Assembly (NCBI RefSeq): GCF_011290685.1
Contig: NZ_JAANYN010000003.1
Span: 231,341-295,340 of the forward strand
Reading direction: 5' to 3'
Origin: Cyclobacterium plantarum
GTDB lineage: Bacteria; Bacteroidota; Bacteroidia; Cytophagales; Cyclobacteriaceae
DNA length: 64,000 nucleotides
Both the position numbers and the translations under genes were made by a program. Below, one piece after another: positions 17,896-26,200 of this stretch (the first letter of the stretch is position 1; the number at the start of each line of letters is the position of its first letter). The notes below the pieces were generated by a model. The model saw only the letters and a program-made list of their open reading frames with translations, made no database searches and was not told the DNA's origin.

Positions 17896-19182
17896 ATGGA
17901 TGTTTCACCTTATGTTTTTAGTCTGGATTTTGCCAGGGAGATGGATGAAAAAGATCCACTAAGGCAATTTCGGGAAAAGTTTTATATCCCCGAGAAAAAT
18001 GCCAAGCCTGTTATTTACTTCTGTGGGAATTCCCTGGGACTGCAACCGAAAACAGTTGCGGCACATATCAATAAGGATTTAAAAAAATGGGCCGATAAGG
18101 GTGTGGATGGACATTTCGAGGGTACTGTACCCTGGGTGGATGCCCGCAAGCCTTCCAAGCCTATTCTGGCCAATTTATTGGGCGCACTTCCGGAGGAGGT
18201 TGTAGCCATGAATAGCCTGAGTGTCAACCTTCACCTCTTACTGGTTTCCTTTTACCGGCCTGAGGGGAAGCGATTTAAAATCCTTACAGAAGCCGGGGCC
18301 TTCCCTTCAGACCAATATATTTTGGCCTCACAGGTAGCCTACCATGGGTACCATCCGGATGAGGCCATCATAGAAATGAGCCCAAGACCGGGTGAGCATT
18401 TGCTCAGGACAAATGATATTCTTGAAAAAATCCGGGAACACCGGGATGAGCTTGCATTGGTGATGATGTCTGGAGTGCAATATTATACCGGCCAGTTTTT
18501 TGATATGGAAGCCATCGGCAAGGAAGCCTCCTCTCATGAAATTAAGGTGGGTTTTGATTTGGCCCATGCCATTGGTAATGTGCCGCTGGCCATGCATGAC
18601 TGGGGAGTGGATTTTGCCACCTGGTGCAGCTACAAGTACCTCAACTCCGGACCCGGCAATGTTTCGGGAATTTTTGTCCACCAAAAACATGGAAAGGACA
18701 AAAATATACCCCGTTTTGCAGGTTGGTGGGGACATGATGAGGGGAAACGCTTTTTGATGGAAAAAACCTTTGATCCCATGCCCGGGGCAGATGGCTGGTT
18801 GTTGAGCAATGACCCTGTTTTAGGCCTGGCAGCGCATCAGGCATCACTGGATATTTTTGCTGAAGCAGGCATGGAAAAAATACGCACCAAGTCTGAACTA
18901 TTGACCGGGTATTTGGAGTTTGTTATTCGTGAAACAATTGGTGGGCCAGAAGAGTTTCTATTGATAACTCCTTCAAAACCAAATGAAAGGGGCTGTCAGC
19001 TTTCTTTGTCTATTCATAAAGCGGGCAAAGAAATATTTGACTCCTGGACGGCAAAAGGGCTGGTAGCCGATTGGAGAAACCCCAATGTGATCAGACTCGC
19101 CCCCACACCTTTGTACAACAGTTTTCAGGATGTTTTTGCCTTCGGTAAAATGGTGCAATCATCCATGAAGGAGGGACAGTAG
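17896..19182 (+). CDS. kynU: Kynureninase
   Basis: This PLP enzyme cleaves 3-hydroxykynurenine (and kynurenine) to 3-hydroxyanthranilate (or anthranilate) and alanine. The 428 residues match the family. FCGNSLGLQPK near the N-terminus, GFDLAHAIGN (about 219-228) and the PLP lysine K247 in CSYKYLNSGPG are clear. It lies 56 bases after the dioxygenase gene and 30 before kmo. Confidence 0.96.
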   Translation: MDVSPYVFSLDFAREMDEKDPLRQFREKFYIPEKNAKPVIYFCGNSLGLQPKTVAAHINKDLKKWADKGVDGHFEGTVPWVDARKPSKPILANLLGALPEEVVAMNSLSVNLHLLLVSFYRPEGKRFKILTEAGAFPSDQYILASQVAYHGYHPDEAIIEMSPRPGEHLLRTNDILEKIREHRDELALVMMSGVQYYTGQFFDMEAIGKEASSHEIKVGFDLAHAIGNVPLAMHDWGVDFATWCSYKYLNSGPGNVSGIFVHQKHGKDKNIPRFAGWWGHDEGKRFLMEKTFDPMPGADGWLLSNDPVLGLAAHQASLDIFAEAGMEKIRTKSELLTGYLEFVIRETIGGPEEFLLITPSKPNERGCQLSLSIHKAGKEIFDSWTAKGLVADWRNPNVIRLAPTPLYNSFQDVFAFGKMVQSSMKEGQ

Positions 19183-19212
19183 AATCAGAGACCCCCAAAA
19201 CCTATTGAATCA

Positions 19213-20568
19213 ATGAAGAAAGAAAAAATAAACTTACTGGGAGCAGGATTGATCGGTTCCCTTTTGGCCATTTACCTTAGAAAAAGAGGGTTGGATGTAG
19301 CCATTTATGAAAAAAGACAAGATTGGCGACAGGTAGATACCTCAGGAGAAGGCCGTTCCATCAACATGGCTTTAAGTTATCGTGGTTGGAAAGCACTAGA
19401 AAGAGCCGGTATTAAGGACAAGGTCATACCTTATACGCAACCCATGTATGGCAGGAGGATTCATGATGAGCATGGCGACACCTTTTTCCAGCCCTATGGA
19501 AAGGAAAATCAGGCCATTTACTCCATAAGCAGGAATGCTTTCAATAAAATACTCCTGGATGAAGCAGAGGAGCAGGGTGCATCCATTTATTTTCAACATA
19601 AGGTAGAGCATGTCAATGTGGCCAAAAGGGAAGTTACCTTTAGCCTGGCTGATGGTTCTTCCAAAAATATAGCCGCAGAGGTGTTGATCGGATCTGATGG
19701 TGCTTATTCAGCCCTTAGAAATGCCTTTCAAAGCCAGCTGCGTTTTAATTTTAACCAACAATATGTATCACATGGCTACAAGGAACTGAGCATTCCCACT
19801 ACTCCGGAGGGTGATTTTGCGATGGATCCGAATGCCTTACATATATGGCCAAGGGGAAAATTCATGCTGATAGCACTTCCCAACCTGGATAAGTCCTTTA
19901 CCTGTACGCTTTTTTTACCCTTTGAAGGGTATAAGGTCAGTTTTGAAAACATCCATGATGAGCAGGATGTAGAGCAGGTTTTCAAAACGCATTTCAATGA
20001 TGCATATAATTTGATGCCTACTTTGCTGCAGGACTTCAAGCGGAATCCCACAGCAGCCTTGATCAATACGGAATGTTATCCGTGGACAGATAACAATACC
20101 TTGCTGATAGGAGACGCAGCACATGCCATGGTGCCATTTTACGGGCAGGGCATGAACTGTGGTTTTGAAGATTGCTCCATTTTAGATGGATTGGTGGGCA
20201 AATATGGCACCTCTTCCTGGGACTTGGTTTTCGGAAAATTCCAAAAGGGCCGGAAACCGGATACCGATGCCATCTGTCAGTTGGCCATGGATAATTTTGT
20301 GGAGATGAGCGATAATGTAGCCGATCCCAAATTTCTGATCAGGAAGAAAATTGAAGCCAGGTTACATGAACTTTTCCCTGAGGAATGGGTGCCGCTGTAC
20401 AGCATGGTGACATTCTCAGAAATGAAATATTCCGAAGCTTATGCCATTGGAAAGCTTCAGGAGAAAGTAATGGACCGGGTGATGAGTGATCCGCTGATTA
20501 CCCAAAATTGGGATAGTTTGGATTATGAAGAAATCCTGCATCAGGTAGTCGTAGCTGGAGCGGTTTAA
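19213..20568 (+). CDS. kmo: Kynurenine 3-monooxygenase
   Basis: This FAD- and NADPH-dependent enzyme hydroxylates kynurenine to 3-hydroxykynurenine. The 451 residues contain the FAD fingerprint LLGAGLIGS (8-16), GEGRSINMALS, and the second FAD motif IGDAAHAMVPFYGQGMN. Together with the two genes upstream it converts kynurenine to aminocarboxymuconate semialdehyde. Tryptophan dioxygenase and kynurenine formamidase are not in the window. It is convergent with the next gene, with one base between them. Confidence 0.96.
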   Translation: MKKEKINLLGAGLIGSLLAIYLRKRGLDVAIYEKRQDWRQVDTSGEGRSINMALSYRGWKALERAGIKDKVIPYTQPMYGRRIHDEHGDTFFQPYGKENQAIYSISRNAFNKILLDEAEEQGASIYFQHKVEHVNVAKREVTFSLADGSSKNIAAEVLIGSDGAYSALRNAFQSQLRFNFNQQYVSHGYKELSIPTTPEGDFAMDPNALHIWPRGKFMLIALPNLDKSFTCTLFLPFEGYKVSFENIHDEQDVEQVFKTHFNDAYNLMPTLLQDFKRNPTAALINTECYPWTDNNTLLIGDAAHAMVPFYGQGMNCGFEDCSILDGLVGKYGTSSWDLVFGKFQKGRKPDTDAICQLAMDNFVEMSDNVADPKFLIRKKIEARLHELFPEEWVPLYSMVTFSEMKYSEAYAIGKLQEKVMDRVMSDPLITQNWDSLDYEEILHQVVVAGAV

Positions 20569-20569
20569 A

Positions 20570-21478
20570 TCACAGATCGGTTTTGAAGCGCTGGTTAAAT
20601 CCTCTGATGCCCTGAAGACCTCCTGTGTGAATGAGTAGAATCCGGGTGCCTTTGTGAAAAGCATCATTCCTTATCAGATCCATTAGACCGTATAGCATTT
20701 TACCTGTATATAATGGTTCGAGTGGAAGCCCGCAAGTCTCTTTAATTTCTTTTATGAACGCGATCAGTTCAGGTTTGAATTTGCCATACCCGCCAAAATG
20801 GTAAGTGGTATGGATGTCCCAGGAACAAGAAGGGTTGATCTGCTGATCCTCCAAAAGCTTGCTGATTTCCTGATGGATAAATGCTCCCTTTAAAGCCGAA
20901 AAGCCCAACACCTGCTGGTTTGTGGAGGCACTTGCCAGCAAACCGGCAAAAGTTCCCCCGGTTCCTATTGGAACAGCCACTACGTCCATTAACTTATCTT
21001 CTGGATCCAGTATTTCCCGGCTGCCTTTGATGGCGAGGGCATTGGTGCCTCCTTCCGGAATAATATAAACCTCGCCGAATTTTAACCTGAGCTGTTCCAA
21101 TACTAATGGAGATTGTTTCCCCCGATAGTCTGTCCGGGGCATGGGATACAGTTGCATGCCTTGATTTTCGGCGTCAGACAGAGTGGGATTGAGAGGTCTT
21201 GGGATTTCGCCCCTGATCAGACCGATGGATTGCAGGCCATTTTGTGCAGCTGAAATAGCGGTTGCATGGATATGGTTTGAAAAAGCACCACCAAAAGTCA
21301 GGATTTTGGCATATCCTCTTTCCTTCGCTGCCCGAATGTTGTGCAGCAACTTGTAATGTTTGTTTCCCTGTATCAGCGGATGCAAAAGGTCCAGCCTTTT
21401 AACGACAACCTGTATTTGTTTTTCCCCGAGCAGAGGCAGTTGAAGGGTTTGGTAAAAGGGCAATAAATGCTTTTTCAA
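20570..21478 (-). CDS. PLP-dependent ACC deaminase / D-cysteine desulfhydrase family
   Basis: This 302-residue fold-type II PLP enzyme has the lysine motif GNKHYKLLHN (K43 likely binds PLP), TFGGAFSNH, and the phosphate loop AVPIGTGGTFAGL. Members act on 1-aminocyclopropane-1-carboxylate or D-cysteine. Sequence alone does not separate the two, and in non-plant-associated bacteria D-cysteine desulfhydrase is the commoner role. Confidence 0.88.
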   Translation of the reverse strand: MKKHLLPFYQTLQLPLLGEKQIQVVVKRLDLLHPLIQGNKHYKLLHNIRAAKERGYAKILTFGGAFSNHIHATAISAAQNGLQSIGLIRGEIPRPLNPTLSDAENQGMQLYPMPRTDYRGKQSPLVLEQLRLKFGEVYIIPEGGTNALAIKGSREILDPEDKLMDVVAVPIGTGGTFAGLLASASTNQQVLGFSALKGAFIHQEISKLLEDQQINPSCSWDIHTTYHFGGYGKFKPELIAFIKEIKETCGLPLEPLYTGKMLYGLMDLIRNDAFHKGTRILLIHTGGLQGIRGFNQRFKTDL

Positions 21479-21730
21479 AGTAAATTATCCAATTATTTGA
21501 TAACAACATAAATCCGCAGTACCTGCTGCCCAGGTGCTGAAGCTTTTAGAGAAAAAACCTTCAGGTTTTACTCATTTGACTTAAACCCGGTCTATATTAC
21601 AGGGCTTGGGATCAGACTGCAATGGAATTTCTCTTGCATATTTCGGGTGTAACCAGCAGCTGATGATTATCAGCAACTGAAAGGTTTGTGGATTTTAATG
21701 ATAAAATACCGATTGTTTTTGATCAAATCC

Positions 21731-21738
21731 TAATTTTG
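21731..21738 (+). promoter_or_regulatory. -7 box directly before the pseudouridine synthase
   Basis: TAATTTTG matches TAnnTTTG exactly and ends four bases before the ATG at 21743, implying a leaderless or nearly leaderless mRNA. Confidence 0.4.
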
Positions 21739-21742
21739 TACC

Positions 21743-22777
21743 ATGACTAAATCCATAGACGAGGAATTACCGGAAGAGGAATCCTATTTTGAACGCATCG
21801 AATTGTTTGTTGATCCGGGGCAGCGTCCCTTGCGCATAGACAAGTTCATTACCGATAAAGTAGCCAATGCTTCCCGAAACAAAGTGCAACAACGCATCAC
21901 AGATGGGGAGGTGAAAGTAAATGGCCTTTCTGTAAAATCCAATTACAAGACCAAGGCAGGGGATCTGATCAGTTTTGTCATGGAAAGGAGCAGAAAGGAT
22001 CCGGATGTGATTCCCGAGCCCATTCCTTTGGATATCCGGTATGAAGATGAGCACCTGTTGGTGGTATGTAAACCCGCAGGAATGGTAGTGCACCCCGCTC
22101 ATGGAAACTGGACCGGAACCCTGGTAAATGGATTGGCTTATTATTTCAAAAGTCTGCCTGAATTGCCCGGAAATTCAGGTCGCCCCGGGCTGGTACACCG
22201 CATAGATAAAGATACTTCCGGGCTTTTGGTGGTGGCCAAATCCGAAAAGGCAATGACTCATCTTGCCAAGCAGTTTTTTGACCACAGCATACAGCGCAGT
22301 TATCTGGCCCTGGTATGGGGAGAGATGAAAGAAGAAGAGGGAACCATTGATGTGCCCATTGGTAGGGGACTAAAGGACAGAAAGGTAATGCAGGTATATC
22401 CCGATGGGGAGACAGGTAAATCAGCCGTCACCCATTGGAAATTGATACAAAGGCTGAGGTACGTCAGTTTGATTGAATGCACATTGGAAACCGGAAGAAC
22501 ACATCAAATCAGGGTTCATATGAAATACCTGGGACATCCATTGTTTAATGATCCGGTGTATGGAGGGGACAAAATCAGAAAGGGAACGCAGTTTTCCAAG
22601 TATAAAACCTTTGTACAAAATTGTTTTGAACTTTTGCCGAGGCAGGCCTTGCATGCCAAATCCCTGGGATTTATCCATCCTGTTTCCGGAAAAGAGATGT
22701 TTTTTGACAGTGAAATCCCTGCAGATATGGAATCTGTTATTCAGAAATGGAAAAACTATGTTCAATATCAAAAATAA
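21743..22777 (+). CDS. RluD-type 23S rRNA pseudouridine synthase
   Basis: The 344-residue enzyme has an N-terminal S4 RNA-binding domain (about 28-85) and the RluA-family catalytic domain. The signature HRIDKDTSGLLVVAK contains catalytic D155. The closing RTHQIRVHMKYLGHPLFND segment is typical. RluD modifies helix 69 of 23S rRNA; RluC/RluD specificity cannot be settled here, but length and the S4 domain favour RluD. Confidence 0.93.
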   Translation: MTKSIDEELPEEESYFERIELFVDPGQRPLRIDKFITDKVANASRNKVQQRITDGEVKVNGLSVKSNYKTKAGDLISFVMERSRKDPDVIPEPIPLDIRYEDEHLLVVCKPAGMVVHPAHGNWTGTLVNGLAYYFKSLPELPGNSGRPGLVHRIDKDTSGLLVVAKSEKAMTHLAKQFFDHSIQRSYLALVWGEMKEEEGTIDVPIGRGLKDRKVMQVYPDGETGKSAVTHWKLIQRLRYVSLIECTLETGRTHQIRVHMKYLGHPLFNDPVYGGDKIRKGTQFSKYKTFVQNCFELLPRQALHAKSLGFIHPVSGKEMFFDSEIPADMESVIQKWKNYVQYQK

Positions 22778-22984
22778 GAGATTATTAAATTGTTAATTAA
22801 AATAATAAAAACAAGTTGCTTTTTGCCAAAAATGAATTAAATACCTTAATTAATTTTTAAATTTATAAAAAAACACATTTTTATATAAAAAAATTTCTTC
22901 AAATGGAGGAATTCATTACATTTGAAGCATCAATATAATATTTGGTTTCTGTTTTAAACCAACCATTATTTTATTGGTACTAAT
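22778..22984. other. AT-rich leader before the tRNA-like gene
   Basis: This stretch is very AT-rich and has no gene. It contains an exact -7 box (22917-22924), an eight-base inverted repeat around it (CTTCAAAT 22897-22904, ATTTGAAG 22920-22927), and a small hairpin TTGGTTT-CTGTTTT-AAACCAA at 22942-22962. Confidence 0.5.
22917..22924 (+). promoter_or_regulatory. -7 box for the tRNA-like RNA
   Basis: TACATTTG matches TAnnTTTG exactly, about 60 bases before the mature 5' end of the tRNA-like structure. It lies in the right arm region of an inverted repeat, so binding of a regulator is possible. No TTG is found at -33. Confidence 0.35.
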
Positions 22985-23126
22985 TGTAGGATGTTGAAAT
23001 TGGCAGACAAGCCCTCCTGTCTCGGGGGTGGAGGATCCAGATTTATCTGGTGTACTGGATAAAGCACACATCGAGCTCAATGTGTTGCCTAACGGCTCCG
23101 TGGAGGTTCGAATCCTTCTCCTACAG
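22985..23126 (+). ncRNA. tRNA-like RNA, leucine-type body with GUC anticodon
   Basis: A full cloverleaf can be drawn. The acceptor stem is TGTAGGA/TCCTACA (seven perfect pairs). T8 is followed by a three-pair D stem TTG/CAA with loop AAATTGGCAGA (A14, G18G19). The anticodon stem is CCCTC/GGGGG with loop CTGTCTC. The T arm is GGAGG-TTCGAAT-CCTTC. The discriminator would be G and CCA is not encoded, as also for the tRNA-Arg here. The body resembles tRNA-Leu, but the anticodon is GUC and position 37 is U, where purines are normal. The variable arm opens with GGAG/CTCC and carries about 60 extra nt that fold into two hairpins (CCAGA..TCTGG and ACACAT..ATGTGT). It could be a decayed tRNA, but all tertiary positions are intact. 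Confidence 0.6.
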
Positions 23127-23139
23127 CAAAAGTTTTCCA

Positions 23140-23176
23140 CCGGAAATTATTTTACCGAATAATTTCCGGTTTTTTT
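23140..23176 (+). terminator. Terminator of the tRNA-like gene
   Basis: A perfect 12-pair stem CCGGAAATTATT / AATAATTTCCGG with a six-base loop is followed by seven Ts. It starts 13 bases after the tRNA-like 3' end, marking that RNA as an independent transcription unit. Confidence 0.9.
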
Positions 23177-23258
23177 ATGCCCAAATCCTGATGCAACTTT
23201 TCTTTTGTTGGTCATTATTGAATAATATCCACTTTATTTTGTATTCTTGAACTGGCAA

Positions 23259-26200
23259 ATGGGTGAAGATAATTTAAATACAAGACAGCAAAGTAACAGG
23301 CGAAAGCGATGGCTGAAGGTATTTGGGATCATTGTTTTCTTGTTGTTGGCCCTGCAGGCGGGACTCTATTTTGGGAGCGACTGGCTTTTCAGGGAATACA
23401 TCAAACAGCAGGTAGAAAAAGCCTCAGCTGGGAAATACGGAGTAGACTTTGACAAGGTATATGTATCTCTCTTTCAGGTAGGTGTTTTCGTTGAGGGATT
23501 TACCCTTTATCCTATCGATCCGGAGGTTTTTGACCGGGAAAGGATACCTTATTACCAAATATCACTTGAAAACCTGGATATATTGGGTGTGGGCTATTCC
23601 CGGAATAGCGGCAGTTTAAGCATAGGTGTGCTTCGCCTGAGCTCACCTGTGGTACAAGCCCGACAACAGGCTGAACTACCGGAAAATGAGGATGAAAGTC
23701 CGCTTCAGCTATTGGAAGCTGAAATTCAAAAATCTTTGGGCACCAAGATTCAGGAAATTTTTATACGTGATTTTTATGTGGACCAGGCCAATTTATTGAT
23801 AGAAAATTTTATCAGCCAAAAATCCATATCAGCCTCCAATACCAATTTGTATGTAAAAAACATCCACCTAAGTAAGGAAAAAAGCGAATTGACTCCATTC
23901 GGAATTGAAGGTTTTGAATTGGATTTTGACAACTTTGATATTGTTTTGGCAGATAGCATCCATAGGGTAGCAGCCCAAAAAGTGTCCATCTCTTCATTGG
24001 AAAAACGAATCGAGGCCGAAATGCTTCAGGTGGTGCCGGATCTGGAGAAACCGGCTGATGTATATTACGAAATTTCATTGGACCATTTAGAGCTGGCCGA
24101 TGCAGACATCATGGAGATGTTTCAGACGGCGGAAGTAAATGTGGGGGACCTGAATCTTGATGCGCCTGACTTTGTGCTTTACACCGACAGGTCCACCCTG
24201 GAAAGTGAAAGAAGGACCACTGATCTATATGAACTTATCCGGGAGGTATTGACATCCATTTCGATCCAGCACCTTACCATCAATCATGGACAATTTCTTC
24301 AGAGAGGGGTTGCTTCCCCCAATAAGAACCGAATAGAAGCCGAAGACATTCGGTTTTCAATGGAGGATGTTTATATAGGACAGGATGAAGCATTGCGCGA
24401 AAACAGTTTTTTTTACGCTGAGGATGCCAGCCTGGAAATCAAAAAAGCAAGGATAGCCCTGGCAGACGAAATTCATTGGGTATCGGGCCAGGATATCTAT
24501 CTTTCCTCATTTGAAGACCGGGTGACCATCAATAACGTGGAATTAATGCCCATTGTTGATGAGGACAGCCTTTCAGATATTTCCCTGTTTGAAATCAAAG
24601 TACCCCAATTGGCTTTTGCCAATGCCAATCTCAGGAAAATTTATAATGAAAAGATCATTGATATTGGGGAGTTGATGATCAGGGCGCCCGACGTGGTCAT
24701 AAAAGATATTTTGGGCAATGCTTCACGGGATAAAGCCCCTGTATCTATGACAGCCCTCTCACAGCTTACCCGGGGTTTTTTGAAAGCCATATACATCCAA
24801 AAACTGGAAATGGAAGAAGGCAGTCTGGTCCTGGACAATCACCTCAGGGTGCGGCAGGACAGCCTTTCCTTCGGCAGGATAGACTTTGTCCTTGAAAATT
24901 TCCAATTGGATGAGCAACAGCAAACAGATTCTTCCTCCAGAATTTTCCTCGCAGACAACCTTCGTTTGGAGATCAGTGATTATGCCTTGAAATTATCAGA
25001 TAACCTGCACCTGTTTGCCGCAGACAAGATACTGATAGATACCAATGATGAGTTACTTTTGATCAATGGCTTCCGGCTCAAGCCTCATTCGCCGGAGGAC
25101 ATAATGCCTGTTTTGGAAAGGTATGACAAGACCACTGTCCTGGACATTGAGATACCGGAGTTTTTGGCCACGGGAGTGGATATCAATCAGGCTTATTTTG
25201 ATGAACGTTTGTTTATCAACCATATCGATATCCCAAGCCCAATCATACGCTGGTCCAAATATATTCCCAGTGATGAAGCCCAACAGGCCCAGCTGGAGCG
25301 GGGAGATATTTTAAATCTTATTTCAAACTATTTCAGGGAGGTGGGCATTGATTCGTTGAGCATAGCCGAGGGGACTTTTGTTTACGAAAATTTTGCCAAT
25401 GAAACGTTCAGGACCTTTGCAGAGAATGATATAGCGGTAAAAATCAGGAATTTTTACCTGGATGAAAACATAGATCCAACTGAAAACCGCACCCTATTCG
25501 CAGAGGAGGTAGATGTTAATTTGAACAATTATTTGTTTAATATAGCCAACGGGAAATACAACATAGTGGCGGAGCGAATAGCCTTTAATTCGGCCAGAGA
25601 AGAGATCAATACCTTCAATGTCCGCTTAATGCCAAACAGCTATTTGGATTCAAAAGTGAGTATTGAGGCTGTTATTCCCGAGCTCAGTTTTAGCGGTGTG
25701 GATCTGGAAGCCTTTCTTTTTGACAATACCCTTTCCTTATCCCAACTCCGGCTTTCAGATGCCGCAGTGAAGCTCTCCATTAACCGGGAGTTTGGGGATG
25801 AAGCGGAAGAAGAAAATTCCAGAAGCCGTAATTTGCCCAATACAATTGAGGTGATCAGGATAGATTCCATACTTACCTCAAATGCCTCTTTTAATGTAGC
25901 CTATTATCAGGAGGGGAAAGATTTGGATTTGATCAAAACAGGCATAAACATTGCCATCGCTGATTTTCTTCTTGATTCTGCCAGACTTGCAGAAGGGGAC
26001 ATTGCCAGTTTCTTTTCCAATATGAGCCTGGGGGTCGACGATTTTTCCCTGGCTTTAAAGGACAGTATACATTCCATTAATTTCTCCAATATAGAACTTG
26101 ATTCCAGGGATGAAGAAATCATTCTGGAGAACCTTAGTGTGGTTCCCCGAAATTTTACTGGTATCAAAGGCATTCCAATCCTGAAAGCCAGGGTGCCCAA

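Noticed and set aside
22985-23126. Functional tRNA-Asp
   Set aside because: The GUC anticodon would suggest Asp, but the three-pair D stem, long variable arm and D loop are leucine-type, and tRNA-Asp is always class I.
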